Positions 1 to 8,938 of a stretch of DNA of 64,000 nt are shown here, piece after piece. The stretch is from an uncultured Persicobacter sp. (GTDB lineage Bacteria; Bacteroidota; Bacteroidia; Cytophagales; Cyclobacteriaceae): the NCBI GenBank assembly GCA_947498325.1, contig CANMKE010000001.1, positions 575,432 to 639,431 on the forward strand, read 5' to 3'. The notes beneath the pieces are model-generated. The model ran no database searches. It worked only from the letters and a program-made list of their open reading frames with translations, and had not been told where the DNA came from. Within the stretch, counting starts at the first letter, position 1. Each line of letters opens with the position of its first letter. Made by a program: the position numbers and the translations under genes.

Positions 1-3000
1 GCCGAGGCGGGAGATTATCCTGGCAGCCCAATGAAAGGTGGAATCGTTATTTTCGCTTCAGGAAACTCGAATGCGGATGGTGAATTTTACCCAGGTTATT
101 ATGAAAATGTGTTTACCGTAGCTTCTACGGGCCCTGCGAATGTTCGTGCTTATTACAGTAATTATGGATCATGGGTGGATGTTTCTGCGCCAGGAGGTGA
201 CACTTCCTTGAAGCAGGAGGATGGTGTTTTGAGTACACTTCCAGGTAACAACTATGGTTTTATGCAAGGAACATCAATGGCTTGTCCGCATGTCTCGGGG
301 ATTGCCGCTTTGGTGCTGTCGGAGCATGGGAGTGAAAACTTTACACCACAAGACATGTGGGCACACCTTAAAACGGCGACCCATTCAATTTATGATCTGA
401 ACCCTGGGTTTGTTGGTAAATTAGGAACAGGGGCTATTGATGCTGCTTTGGCTTTGCAGGCCAACGAAGGGCACGCACCCGCACAGATCGCTGACCTTGC
501 TTTGGAGTCTGCTGCGCATGATTTTGCTGTTGTTACTTTTTCAACACCAACAGATGAGGACGATGGGAAGCCATTGCGTTATGAAGTGTATTATAGTGAA
601 AACACCCTGACGGCAAATAATCTTGAGTCGGCTATGAAAGTCGAACTCGTTGCAAATTCTGCCGCGGGCGAAGCTAATACGGTGGAACTTTCGGGATTGA
701 AAGGCGAAACGACCTATTATGTTGCAGTTTTGGCTTATGATCGTTGGGATAATGCATCTCCCTTATCAAATGTATTGCAGATGGTAACGAACTTGGGTCC
801 TGTTTTGGTGTTGGATCTGCAGGCGTTGAACTTCACAATCGATGCCAACACTTCCGCTTCCACATCACAGTCAATGACTTTGGCCAATGAAGGAGAAGGT
901 TTGTTAAGATGGGATTATACACATCGCCAGACGGGGTTCAATTTAGCCTATAACTCGGTGGCGCCAGCCAACTACCCAAAAACTTTACAGCACTCAGGCA
1001 GTGCAGAAGTGGGACGTAGAGCGGTTCAACAAATTCAGCGCACGAGCTTTGACCCTGAGGAAATCAAGGATTTTGAAAACTCAACTTTGAGTTATAGTGA
1101 AGGATTTGCCTGGTACGTGATTGGAGAAGAAGATACCAGCCTGCCAAATTCCATGGCAACTAAATTTACAGTTGACGACCCAAAGGGGTTCAACCTGACG
1201 AATTTACAGTTCTGGTTAGAACTTTCTGAGCCAAGCACAAAACCTATTGTAGAAATTTATAAAGGCAGCAGCATGTCGCCTGACCAACTGATTTACAGTA
1301 AAGAATATGATTATTTTTATCAGGGCGGTCAATACTTGACATTGGATGAACACTTTTATTTCAGTCAAGGAGAGTCCTTCTTTGTGGCTGTACATGTTCC
1401 CGCAGGTAACCTTTATCCTTTGGGGGTATCGCCAGCAAAAGATTGGGATCAGGCCGTTGGAAATCAATTCATGAGTTTTGATTTTGGTAGCAACTGGTCG
1501 CCAATTCAGGAAGCGATAGGAGAAGATGGCTGGGCCTGGGTGATTCTTGGCAATAGTCAGCGTCAGTATTTGGGTGAATATATTTCTGTTGTACCTTCAC
1601 AAGGAGAAATTCAGCAGGGCGAAGAGCTTACTGTTGAAGTTCAGGCAGATGCTTCCACGTTGGTAAATGGTGATTATAATTCCAATACGATCATCCGTAC
1701 CAATGGCACCAACCAAAAAGAGGTTCGGGTAGCAACAAGCCTGAGCGTTACGGGTCATTTGCCAGAGCTCCATACGCCATCAATTGTTAATTTCGGTGCG
1801 GTATTCGTACAGGATGAACTGGAGATGGAAATTGATGTGGCCAACTATGGTTATGGCAATTTTATGGTGAGCAATGTAAGTTCCTCAAATGAGGCATTTG
1901 TCTGGGCACAGCAAAGCTGGGAATTCAATAAAGTTCCTGCACGTGCTATTCGCCCGCTGAAACTCAAATTTCAGCCACAAACCTCAGGAAACGTCAATGG
2001 GGTAATTACCATTGAAACGACCGCTGGCGAGCATTATCAGTTCAATGTGTTCGGGGTAGGCGCTGAGCCTGCAGCCTTGAGCCTTTCTCCAGCCTCCCAA
2101 ACTTTTGATTTGGCAGTAGGAGAAGAAACAACTTCATCGGTAACCATCGAAAATACAGGGCAGTACCCATTGGAATATGTTATTCCAAGATTTGCAGATA
2201 ATGTTCCTGAAGGGGTTCACCGTTTTGGCTATAGCTATGAAAGCAATTTGCATGCTGACGACCTGCCTTGGGAGTGGGTTGAGCTGGCAGAGGATGATGA
2301 CGCAGTAGAAATTACCGACCATTTCAAAGGAGCGGGCAATAATCACCATAAGATCAGTTTGAGTTTTGGCTTCCCATTTTATGGAACCGAATATAATGAA
2401 TTCTTTGTTTCTCGATATGGAGCGATCACTTTTGATGATAACAGCCCATACAATGAGTTCCCTCCAGGTTTAGGGTCAATGTACACCCCTAACGGTTATA
2501 TTTATGCCTTGGGGCAGGAACTTAATGTTCAGAACAGTGGCCACATTTATGTGAAGGAGTTCGAGCATGAAGTTATCGTTGAGTACAAGAATGTTGGAAG
2601 CACATGGGAGGGGCCTTCGACTTTCCAAATTGTGCTGAAATCTGATGGTGATTTTGAAGTGCGCTATGAAGATATCTCAACTATGGCGACCAGTACTGTA
2701 TTGTCTTTCGAGCCTGAGAATAAGCAGGATGGGGTGATGATCAAATACGGTGGGATCGATTGGGATTTCTTTAATGATAAAACCACTGAATTACGCTATG
2801 TGATGCATTCCCCAGGAGTAGATATGGTCAGTGATCTTTCTGCATTTGCGGGCTTAATTCCTGTAGGTGGATCAGAAACGATCGACTTTACCGTGAAAGC
2901 TGATGGCTTGGTGGATGGTGCTAACATTCAAAAAGTGACAGTATTCAGTAATGACCCTGAGGCGCCTTATCAGTCTTTTGAGGTGAATACCAATGTGTCT

Positions 3001-6000
3001 GGTGGTGAGGCTGAACTTGAATTCAACCTTACGGCTTTTGATCTTGGTCAGGTGTACCAGGGAGCTGAGGCTTATGTTCATCTGAACATTACCAATGCAG
3101 GAGGGGCGGCAACCGCCATCACTTCAGCAGAGATTCCTGGCGACCGGTTTACCCACGATTTTGCCAACGACCAAATTGCTGCCCGCAGAAGTGTGCGCAA
3201 AATGATCACCCTGGCAACAGATCAGCTGGGTGAGTTTGCAGAAACCCTGACCCTGACAGATCAGGACGGTAACACCCATGAGTTTGCATTAACCGCAGAG
3301 GTGGTAGCCGCTCCTGCGATTGAAGTAACTTATGAGAAACAAATCCTGACCTTAGCCGCAGGAGATTCACATTCAATGGCTGTGGAAATCAGTAATGAAA
3401 ATGGCGAAGCTGCTTTGGATATTTTGCCAATGGGTAACTCTTGGTTGTACGCTACCGAAGCTGTGGTAACGGATGTCAATGAATTGGCAGGGACGGATTT
3501 TACCTATGCGCTGAAAGATAACAAGAAAGTATTGGCAGGATTGGAAGATGCTGAAGCTCCTGTTTTCCGTTGGGATGATATTATTCAGGGGGGAGGAACA
3601 CAAATTGAGATTGAAAACCCTGATCATTTTGCTACTCATTACGAATTGCCATTTGATTTCAATTTCTACGGCGATGAGTACAGCGATATTTATATTGGTA
3701 TTAATGGGGTGATCTCTTTCGATGAGAATTACATGTTCACCCTTAACGACTATATTCCTACCTCTGGAGGCTTGAATAATTTCTTGGCACCAATCTGGAT
3801 GGTCGGTGGCGAAAACTATTACGATACCGATGAAACCAAAGGAATTTGGGTGAAGGAATATGAGGATAAAATTGTGATTACTTACCACCGTATGCAACAC
3901 ATTTGGGCTTTCTTTGGAGGTTATGCTTCGGTTCAGGTAATTTTGAATAAGAACGGTACCATTATTTATCAATATCAGGCGGATCAAGCTGCTTTGAGTT
4001 GGTTGCACCACCCAACGGTTGGTATCGAAAACAAAACCGGGACAGATGGGGTAGAAGCCGCTGCTTTCTATCAGTATATCGAAAATGGCTTAGCCCTTTC
4101 TTTTACACCAGCGAAAAAAATCACGATTCCTGCAGGAGCGTCGAAAACCATCAACATGACTGTTGATGCGACTAATTTGATTGCTGGAGAATATGAAGGC
4201 AGCCTGACCCTGCTGAACAACACACCATTAATGGAAGAATACCCATTGGAGGTAGCATTAACGGTTGAGGGATCTGCTGACTTGAAATTGTCTGAAGAGG
4301 CTTTGAGTTTTGGGAAAGCTATGATTTATGACGAACTCGTAGATAACTGGCCTTCGCCGAAGACATATCAGCGTTCATTCTTCCTGACAAATGACGGCTC
4401 CGCTGGGGCATCAATTAGCTCTATTGCATTGAATGGGGAACAGGTCAATGACCTACAAGTAGGGAAAATGTCTGAAGGTTTCTGGGGCCCACAATTTGTG
4501 TCCATAGACTGGATGGAGTTCCCGATGACAATTATTCCGGGTGAGGTTTCTTCTTTCGTGGCTATTTTGTCCCCAACTACGGTAAACACAGATTTATCGG
4601 CTGAACTGGTATTTACCTTCGAGGATGGTCAGGAGTTGACACTTCCAATTACTGCAATGGTGGTTGAACCACCTGTAGCGGAAGTGAGTGCAGATACTTT
4701 TACAGTTTTAGCCAATACGGTGGACCATCAGGAGCAGCAGGTGTTCACTTTAAGTAATGCCAATGGTGGGTCTGTCCTTGATTACGATTTTGTGATCGAC
4801 TTTAACCGTGCGCAATCTGCGGATATGCAACCAATGGCCAATCGGGTAACTCATTCTGCCGAAGATATGAACGCTATTGCCCTGACAGGGAATGCAGCCG
4901 CAGTAAGCAGTACTGAGGATTATTTCGATTACTTGTATTATGGAACTGATGATGAGCCAGCGAGTGCGTTAGGTTTTGGTGGAGGTGCATTCACAACCCT
5001 CACCGGATTTACTGCCCCTATGGCTGGTTTCGAGCTGGCAAGCGTTCAGACTTGGTACCGTCCTTATGGTTTGGAAAATGGCCCTATCACGGTAGAAATT
5101 TTGGTGGGTAATATGGATCCTACACAGGCGGTATTGGTTGCTCAGCAAACTTTTGTAACCGAAACATCGGCTGATGAAACCAAGGGCGCATTGATGACCT
5201 TTGAGTTGTCTGAATCTGTTAAGATTATGCCACACGAGCGATTCTACATCAAGGTTTATTATGATTTGGGTGTGGAGTATCCTCAGGGATTTGTTTCCAT
5301 GGAGGAGTCGGTAGCCAACACATTCTTTTATGTGGAGGAAGATGGCAGCTACACGGACATCAGCCAGTTCTATGATTTCGAAACGACTGCCTTCATGGTA
5401 AGGGCAATTGCCAACGAAGCCATTGATGGCAACTGGTTGACGCTTTCACCTTCTGCAGGCGCTGTTGATTCAGGAGCGTCGCAGGATATTGAACTTGCAT
5501 TCGATGCTTCCTACTCAGTAATGTCAGAGAATTTGGCCAAGGTGATTGCGGTCTCTAACGACCCTGTGAATGATGCGCCAGAAGTAATGATCAGTATGAA
5601 AATGAATCAGGCTCCAATGTTTGAGTTGGGAGAAAGTTCTGCTTTTGATATTAACGAAGGCGAAACACTTGTCCTTGAACTGATGGCAACGGATGCCGAA
5701 GGCGATGATTTTGAATACACCCTTGCTGAAGCGTATGAAGGCCTTGAAACCGAAGTGCGAGATGGTGCTTTCTTCTTGACTTATGCAACCGATTATGAGC
5801 ACGAAGGAAATTATGAGTTTGTCGTTTACGCCACAGACGAATATGGCTTCCAGAGCATGCATACGGTTGCTTTGACCGTAAATGATGTGAATCGTGCGCC
5901 AGAGGCTTCAGATATGGATCAATTGATCCTTTATGTTACTGAAAAAAGCAGAACAATTGCCTTTGCGGATCTTTTTGAAGACCTCGATGGTGATCAGGTA

Positions 6001-6447
6001 AACTATGCCATCACCACCACCGATGAAACTATCGCTCATGGGGTTCAGGTGCAAGACAGCCTGATGATTTTCCCTATTGCCACAGGGGACGTTGAGATTG
6101 TGTTAGTCGCTGACGATAGCCGTGGAGGAGCAACAACCTTATCGCTGGAGGTTAGCGTACTTGCTAAGCCACTATCCAATGATGCTGCTGCTTCGGTTAA
6201 ACTCTACAACACACCAAACCCAGCAACCCACTCAACGATGGTTCATTATAATGTAAACAGTGGTTCGGAAGTGGTGATTGAGGTTTTTGACCTGAGTGGC
6301 CGAAAAGTAAAAACCCTTGTGGATGGCTTCCAGTCATCAGGAAAGTATGCCGTACACTTCGATTGTCAGTCTTTGACTTCGGGCATGTACATCATCAACC
6401 TGAATGTGGGCGGAGATATCCATCAGACGAAAATGATCAAAAAATAA
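1..6447 (+). CDS. Secreted subtilisin-like (S8) serine protease, 5'-truncated by the window, with T9SS sorting domain
   Basis: The reading frame is open from base 1 (no start in the window; the Met at 31 is internal), so the N-terminus and the catalytic Asp and His lie upstream. Counting from that Met, residues 1-135 hold the end of an S8 peptidase: the oxyanion-hole Asn in FASGN (residue 12) and the catalytic Ser in GTSMACPHVSG (Ser82, bases 274-276). A fibronectin-III-like domain (about 145-255) follows, then Ig-like modules of the choice-of-anchor/SPD-2 kind. Two copies of an FPFYGTEY / FNFYGDEY all-beta domain start near 760 and 1185. A cadherin-like segment (about 1870-2050) precedes a T9SS type A sorting domain (NPATHS to the end). 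Inference: a cell-surface or secreted protease exported through Sec and T9SS. A strong terminator follows. Family certain; substrate unknown. Confidence 0.93.
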   Translation, partial: AEAGDYPGSPMKGGIVIFASGNSNADGEFYPGYYENVFTVASTGPANVRAYYSNYGSWVDVSAPGGDTSLKQEDGVLSTLPGNNYGFMQGTSMACPHVSGIAALVLSEHGSENFTPQDMWAHLKTATHSIYDLNPGFVGKLGTGAIDAALALQANEGHAPAQIADLALESAAHDFAVVTFSTPTDEDDGKPLRYEVYYSENTLTANNLESAMKVELVANSAAGEANTVELSGLKGETTYYVAVLAYDRWDNASPLSNVLQMVTNLGPVLVLDLQALNFTIDANTSASTSQSMTLANEGEGLLRWDYTHRQTGFNLAYNSVAPANYPKTLQHSGSAEVGRRAVQQIQRTSFDPEEIKDFENSTLSYSEGFAWYVIGEEDTSLPNSMATKFTVDDPKGFNLTNLQFWLELSEPSTKPIVEIYKGSSMSPDQLIYSKEYDYFYQGGQYLTLDEHFYFSQGESFFVAVHVPAGNLYPLGVSPAKDWDQAVGNQFMSFDFGSNWSPIQEAIGEDGWAWVILGNSQRQYLGEYISVVPSQGEIQQGEELTVEVQADASTLVNGDYNSNTIIRTNGTNQKEVRVATSLSVTGHLPELHTPSIVNFGAVFVQDELEMEIDVANYGYGNFMVSNVSSSNEAFVWAQQSWEFNKVPARAIRPLKLKFQPQTSGNVNGVITIETTAGEHYQFNVFGVGAEPAALSLSPASQTFDLAVGEETTSSVTIENTGQYPLEYVIPRFADNVPEGVHRFGYSYESNLHADDLPWEWVELAEDDDAVEITDHFKGAGNNHHKISLSFGFPFYGTEYNEFFVSRYGAITFDDNSPYNEFPPGLGSMYTPNGYIYALGQELNVQNSGHIYVKEFEHEVIVEYKNVGSTWEGPSTFQIVLKSDGDFEVRYEDISTMATSTVLSFEPENKQDGVMIKYGGIDWDFFNDKTTELRYVMHSPGVDMVSDLSAFAGLIPVGGSETIDFTVKADGLVDGANIQKVTVFSNDPEAPYQSFEVNTNVSGGEAELEFNLTAFDLGQVYQGAEAYVHLNITNAGGAATAITSAEIPGDRFTHDFANDQIAARRSVRKMITLATDQLGEFAETLTLTDQDGNTHEFALTAEVVAAPAIEVTYEKQILTLAAGDSHSMAVEISNENGEAALDILPMGNSWLYATEAVVTDVNELAGTDFTYALKDNKKVLAGLEDAEAPVFRWDDIIQGGGTQIEIENPDHFATHYELPFDFNFYGDEYSDIYIGINGVISFDENYMFTLNDYIPTSGGLNNFLAPIWMVGGENYYDTDETKGIWVKEYEDKIVITYHRMQHIWAFFGGYASVQVILNKNGTIIYQYQADQAALSWLHHPTVGIENKTGTDGVEAAAFYQYIENGLALSFTPAKKITIPAGASKTINMTVDATNLIAGEYEGSLTLLNNTPLMEEYPLEVALTVEGSADLKLSEEALSFGKAMIYDELVDNWPSPKTYQRSFFLTNDGSAGASISSIALNGEQVNDLQVGKMSEGFWGPQFVSIDWMEFPMTIIPGEVSSFVAILSPTTVNTDLSAELVFTFEDGQELTLPITAMVVEPPVAEVSADTFTVLANTVDHQEQQVFTLSNANGGSVLDYDFVIDFNRAQSADMQPMANRVTHSAEDMNAIALTGNAAAVSSTEDYFDYLYYGTDDEPASALGFGGGAFTTLTGFTAPMAGFELASVQTWYRPYGLENGPITVEILVGNMDPTQAVLVAQQTFVTETSADETKGALMTFELSESVKIMPHERFYIKVYYDLGVEYPQGFVSMEESVANTFFYVEEDGSYTDISQFYDFETTAFMVRAIANEAIDGNWLTLSPSAGAVDSGASQDIELAFDASYSVMSENLAKVIAVSNDPVNDAPEVMISMKMNQAPMFELGESSAFDINEGETLVLELMATDAEGDDFEYTLAEAYEGLETEVRDGAFFLTYATDYEHEGNYEFVVYATDEYGFQSMHTVALTVNDVNRAPEASDMDQLILYVTEKSRTIAFADLFEDLDGDQVNYAITTTDETIAHGVQVQDSLMIFPIATGDVEIVLVADDSRGGATTLSLEVSVLAKPLSNDAAASVKLYNTPNPATHSTMVHYNVNSGSEVVIEVFDLSGRKVKTLVDGFQSSGKYAVHFDCQSLTSGMYIINLNVGGDIHQTKMIKK

Positions 6448-6490
6448 GATCAACGAAATAAAATCAACCTGTTGAGTTGCTCAACAAACC

Positions 6491-6523
6491 AAAGCGTCAT
6501 CATTTAATGGTGGCGCTTTTTTT
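6491..6523 (+). terminator. Rho-independent terminator of the S8 protease gene
   Basis: A 13-bp stem with two G-T wobbles (AAAGCGTCATCAT / ATGGTGGCGCTTT) closes a TTA loop and runs into a T tract. It sits 44 bases after the protease stop and directly before the next gene. Confidence 0.8.
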
Positions 6524-6535
6524 ATATCTTCGCTT

Positions 6536-6970
6536 ATGATTGAAAAAGGGAAAGTACGGGAACTCAGCGGGCAATGGGTGTCGCTCAGGCAGCTGCTGGC
6601 CGAACGGCCATTGACATTGCTGTTGTTTTATAATAATGATTGTTTAGGCTGCACAGGAAGGGCTTTGCCGTTGGCCTATGAAATTGCCAGTCAGTATCCT
6701 CAGCTTCAGGTGCTGGGCATCCACAGCGATTTTGGTGAACGGAAGGGGAGTGCTGAAAATATTCCGCAGGTATTTTCTTCAGGCGTTTGTCCCTTTCCTA
6801 TATATATAGATGAGTCGCACCGTTTGTACGACGCCTTTCAGTGTGAAGGAACGCCTCACTGGGTTCTGCTCGATGAGCAAGGTATGGCATTATTGTCGGT
6901 ATTCGGTTCTCAGCAGAATGCCCAGAACCGTTTGTTTTACCGACTGATGGAGATTTTCGGAACGGCTTGA
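6536..6970 (+). CDS. Thioredoxin-fold redoxin (AhpC/TSA- or TlpA-like), cytoplasmic
   Basis: A 144-residue protein with a thioredoxin-type active site C36-L-G-C39 (FYNNDCLGCTGRA) after a hydrophobic strand, and the cis-proline motif GTPHWVLLD (Pro97) that packs against the active site in this fold. No signal peptide or membrane segment is present, so it should act in the cytoplasm as a disulfide reductase or peroxiredoxin-like protein. The start ATG lies only a few bases after a TATCTTCG box (6525-6532) resembling the Bacteroidota -7 element, so the mRNA may be almost leaderless (inference). Its stop is two bases from the end of the convergent DUF4421 gene. The physiological substrate cannot be read from the sequence. 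Confidence 0.8.
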   Translation: MIEKGKVRELSGQWVSLRQLLAERPLTLLLFYNNDCLGCTGRALPLAYEIASQYPQLQVLGIHSDFGERKGSAENIPQVFSSGVCPFPIYIDESHRLYDAFQCEGTPHWVLLDEQGMALLSVFGSQQNAQNRLFYRLMEIFGTA

Positions 6971-6972
6971 TG

Positions 6973-8040
6973 TTAATCCAGGCCGATTTCATGCAACACT
7001 TTGTTTTTGGCTTTCCAGGCAAACCTTTTTCCTACCGACAGCCTCACATACCCCTGAATCATATTGGAGCTGTAGCTGTTGATGAAGATATAATTGGCCT
7101 CGGTGGTAGCATTGATGACCACAAAGAAATCGGCATTATTATAACCGACAAACAGTCTGCTGACGGTCATAATACTGGGTTTGTACATCACTTCATCGTT
7201 CTGGTTTTTCGCCAGGGTTTGTAAATTGATGTAGTTACCTCCCACGCCCGCCATTGCAGAGAAGCCAGCAAACCAGTGCGATTTATATACCCAGGTATAG
7301 CCATATCCTCCTGTCAGTCCAAGAGTGAAATATTGGGACTGATCGAGGTTGAGCTTTCGTTTGTCCAGCAGGGTGTTATCCTTATGGTTCCAATAATGCT
7401 GAAAAGTACTGAAGCCTCCAAGCAACCAGGAACCCGCACTTTTCTTCTGCCATTGCGTTTGCGCGCTGTTGGCCATATAACTGTACGTCTTCTGATTAAA
7501 CACATAGGTTGCATTAACCGACACCAGCATGGTATTCAGCTTCGGTGCATTGTCAAGATTGATAGGCGCCCCCTGAATCGGGCGTACATCAGCATAATGC
7601 CCCTGGAAGTATTGCGCACGCCCCTCAAAACCGATCGCTTTCGTGTAATATCGGCCAATCAGGTCTATTTGTGAAAAAGTTTCACTCTTCTCCTGAGGTC
7701 CCAAAGGCATCGTCAAGCTTAAATTGACGCCAAGCCAGTTGTGGTTCAGCCCCACACCTATACTGTAAGGCGCCACAGGGCTGAATACCAGGCGGTGGAG
7801 GTCGCCTTCAATATCTTTGGAGATAATCCCAAACCGATTGTTCTTATAAGTACTGATGGCCCGCAAGGTCCATTCCTCAGAATAATCCATGACATACAGG
7901 CTGTCATAGCCATTCCACTTGTCATGGTCGTAAATTCCCATAGCTTCGCCAATCTGGGTGTCTTTTAGATACTGCCCATAAAGTGTGCTGGTGATCAAAC
8001 AAAAAAAGCTCAGTAAGGATAAAATTTTAATTCGCATCAT
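6973..8040 (-). CDS. DUF4421 family outer-membrane-type protein
   Basis: A 355-residue protein with a Sec signal peptide (MMRIKILSLLSFFCLITSTLYGQ). The N-terminal segment (DYSEEWTLRAISTYKNN) and the following alternating beta-strands (FSPVAPYSIGVGLNHNWLGV) match the Bacteroidota DUF4421 family as I recall it. The C-terminal half is rich in aromatic amphipathic strands, consistent with an outer-membrane beta-barrel. No function is established for the family. The gene is convergent with the redoxin with a two-base gap, so the 3' ends may overlap as transcripts; I see no terminator between them. Confidence 0.75.
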   Translation of the reverse strand: MMRIKILSLLSFFCLITSTLYGQYLKDTQIGEAMGIYDHDKWNGYDSLYVMDYSEEWTLRAISTYKNNRFGIISKDIEGDLHRLVFSPVAPYSIGVGLNHNWLGVNLSLTMPLGPQEKSETFSQIDLIGRYYTKAIGFEGRAQYFQGHYADVRPIQGAPINLDNAPKLNTMLVSVNATYVFNQKTYSYMANSAQTQWQKKSAGSWLLGGFSTFQHYWNHKDNTLLDKRKLNLDQSQYFTLGLTGGYGYTWVYKSHWFAGFSAMAGVGGNYINLQTLAKNQNDEVMYKPSIMTVSRLFVGYNNADFFVVINATTEANYIFINSYSSNMIQGYVRLSVGKRFAWKAKNKVLHEIGLD

Positions 8041-8938
8041 GGAGTAGTGGCGGACAATTATATGGCAATAGGTCGAAATTAAGAAATATCCTGATTTTTT
8101 CGCCCTTAAAAATGACTTTTAATCATTTGTATTTAAACATTGAAATTTGAACACTGTTATAAGATCAATTAGATACTGAATAATTTGGGTCTAAGTATTT
8201 TTACCGAAAATATCATGAGTTATTATAGGAATGAGATTAGAATGTCTATTTACCGACCTTTATGTGTTACATAAACTATGTATTTTGTAGTTAAAAAAAT
8301 TTATATTTTAAAACCCATATAATAGATGTTTACGTAGTGCCTGTTTTTGGTTTTGAATTATATGTCATTAAGGTTTATGACAATTGACATAAGTTGATTG
8401 ATTATTTAAAGGGTTTAGATATTTATAATTATAAGTTGGAAAATCGCTTAAATTTACGCTAACCACGGTAATCATTCAACAATGCATAATAATATCAATA
8501 GTTTTATTCAGTGATTTTGTAGTCATTTTATCATGCTTGTGCCGTTTTAAATAGGGTAATGGTAATTTTAGGTCTGAAAAATTGTGAAATTGGTGATGCT
8601 GCCCAAAGGGTATTATATTGATGTGGATCAGTTATTTTTCAGTATCAAACATTATTTCATGATCTACAATTGTGTCGGAGTGGGTATAAATTGATCTATG
8701 TCATTTGTTATGAAAAAGATCTTATTCTTTAAAAATTTGTGTTGTAAAAATTTAGGAACACTCAATTCCTGCACTACATTTGTACCATAATAAAACAACA
8801 AGGAAGGGCTTGCGTACTTATCCATTCAAGTATAAAAGCACTCTTAAAAATATTATGCCATTATAGTGAACGATTAAACAAAGAGTTTCTCTATGGATAA
8901 CTTTCACGGCATTTAAATAAACACTTTTACAGATTAGT
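8041..8938. other. Long AT-rich intergenic region and adhE leader
   Basis: About 900 bases without a credible gene between the divergent DUF4421 and adhE genes. It is markedly more AT-rich than its neighbours. Short ORFs here overlap the adhE start on the opposite strand and have no recognisable product. The last 160 bases would be the 5' untranslated leader of adhE if the promoter proposed at 8751-8782 is used. I see no recognisable riboswitch. Confidence 0.6.
8751..8782 (+). promoter_or_regulatory. Candidate Bacteroidota sigma-A promoter for adhE
   Basis: TACATTTG (8775-8782) is an exact match to the -7 consensus TAnnTTTG. A TTTA (8751-8754), one base off the -33 TTTG element, lies 20 bases upstream. 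It would give a leader of roughly 150 bases before the adhE ATG. Confidence 0.45.

Noticed and set aside
3373..4011. 212-residue minus-strand frame inside the protease gene
   Set aside because: It lies entirely opposite a strongly supported coding region and has no domain or signal; it is a shadow of that gene's codon pattern.
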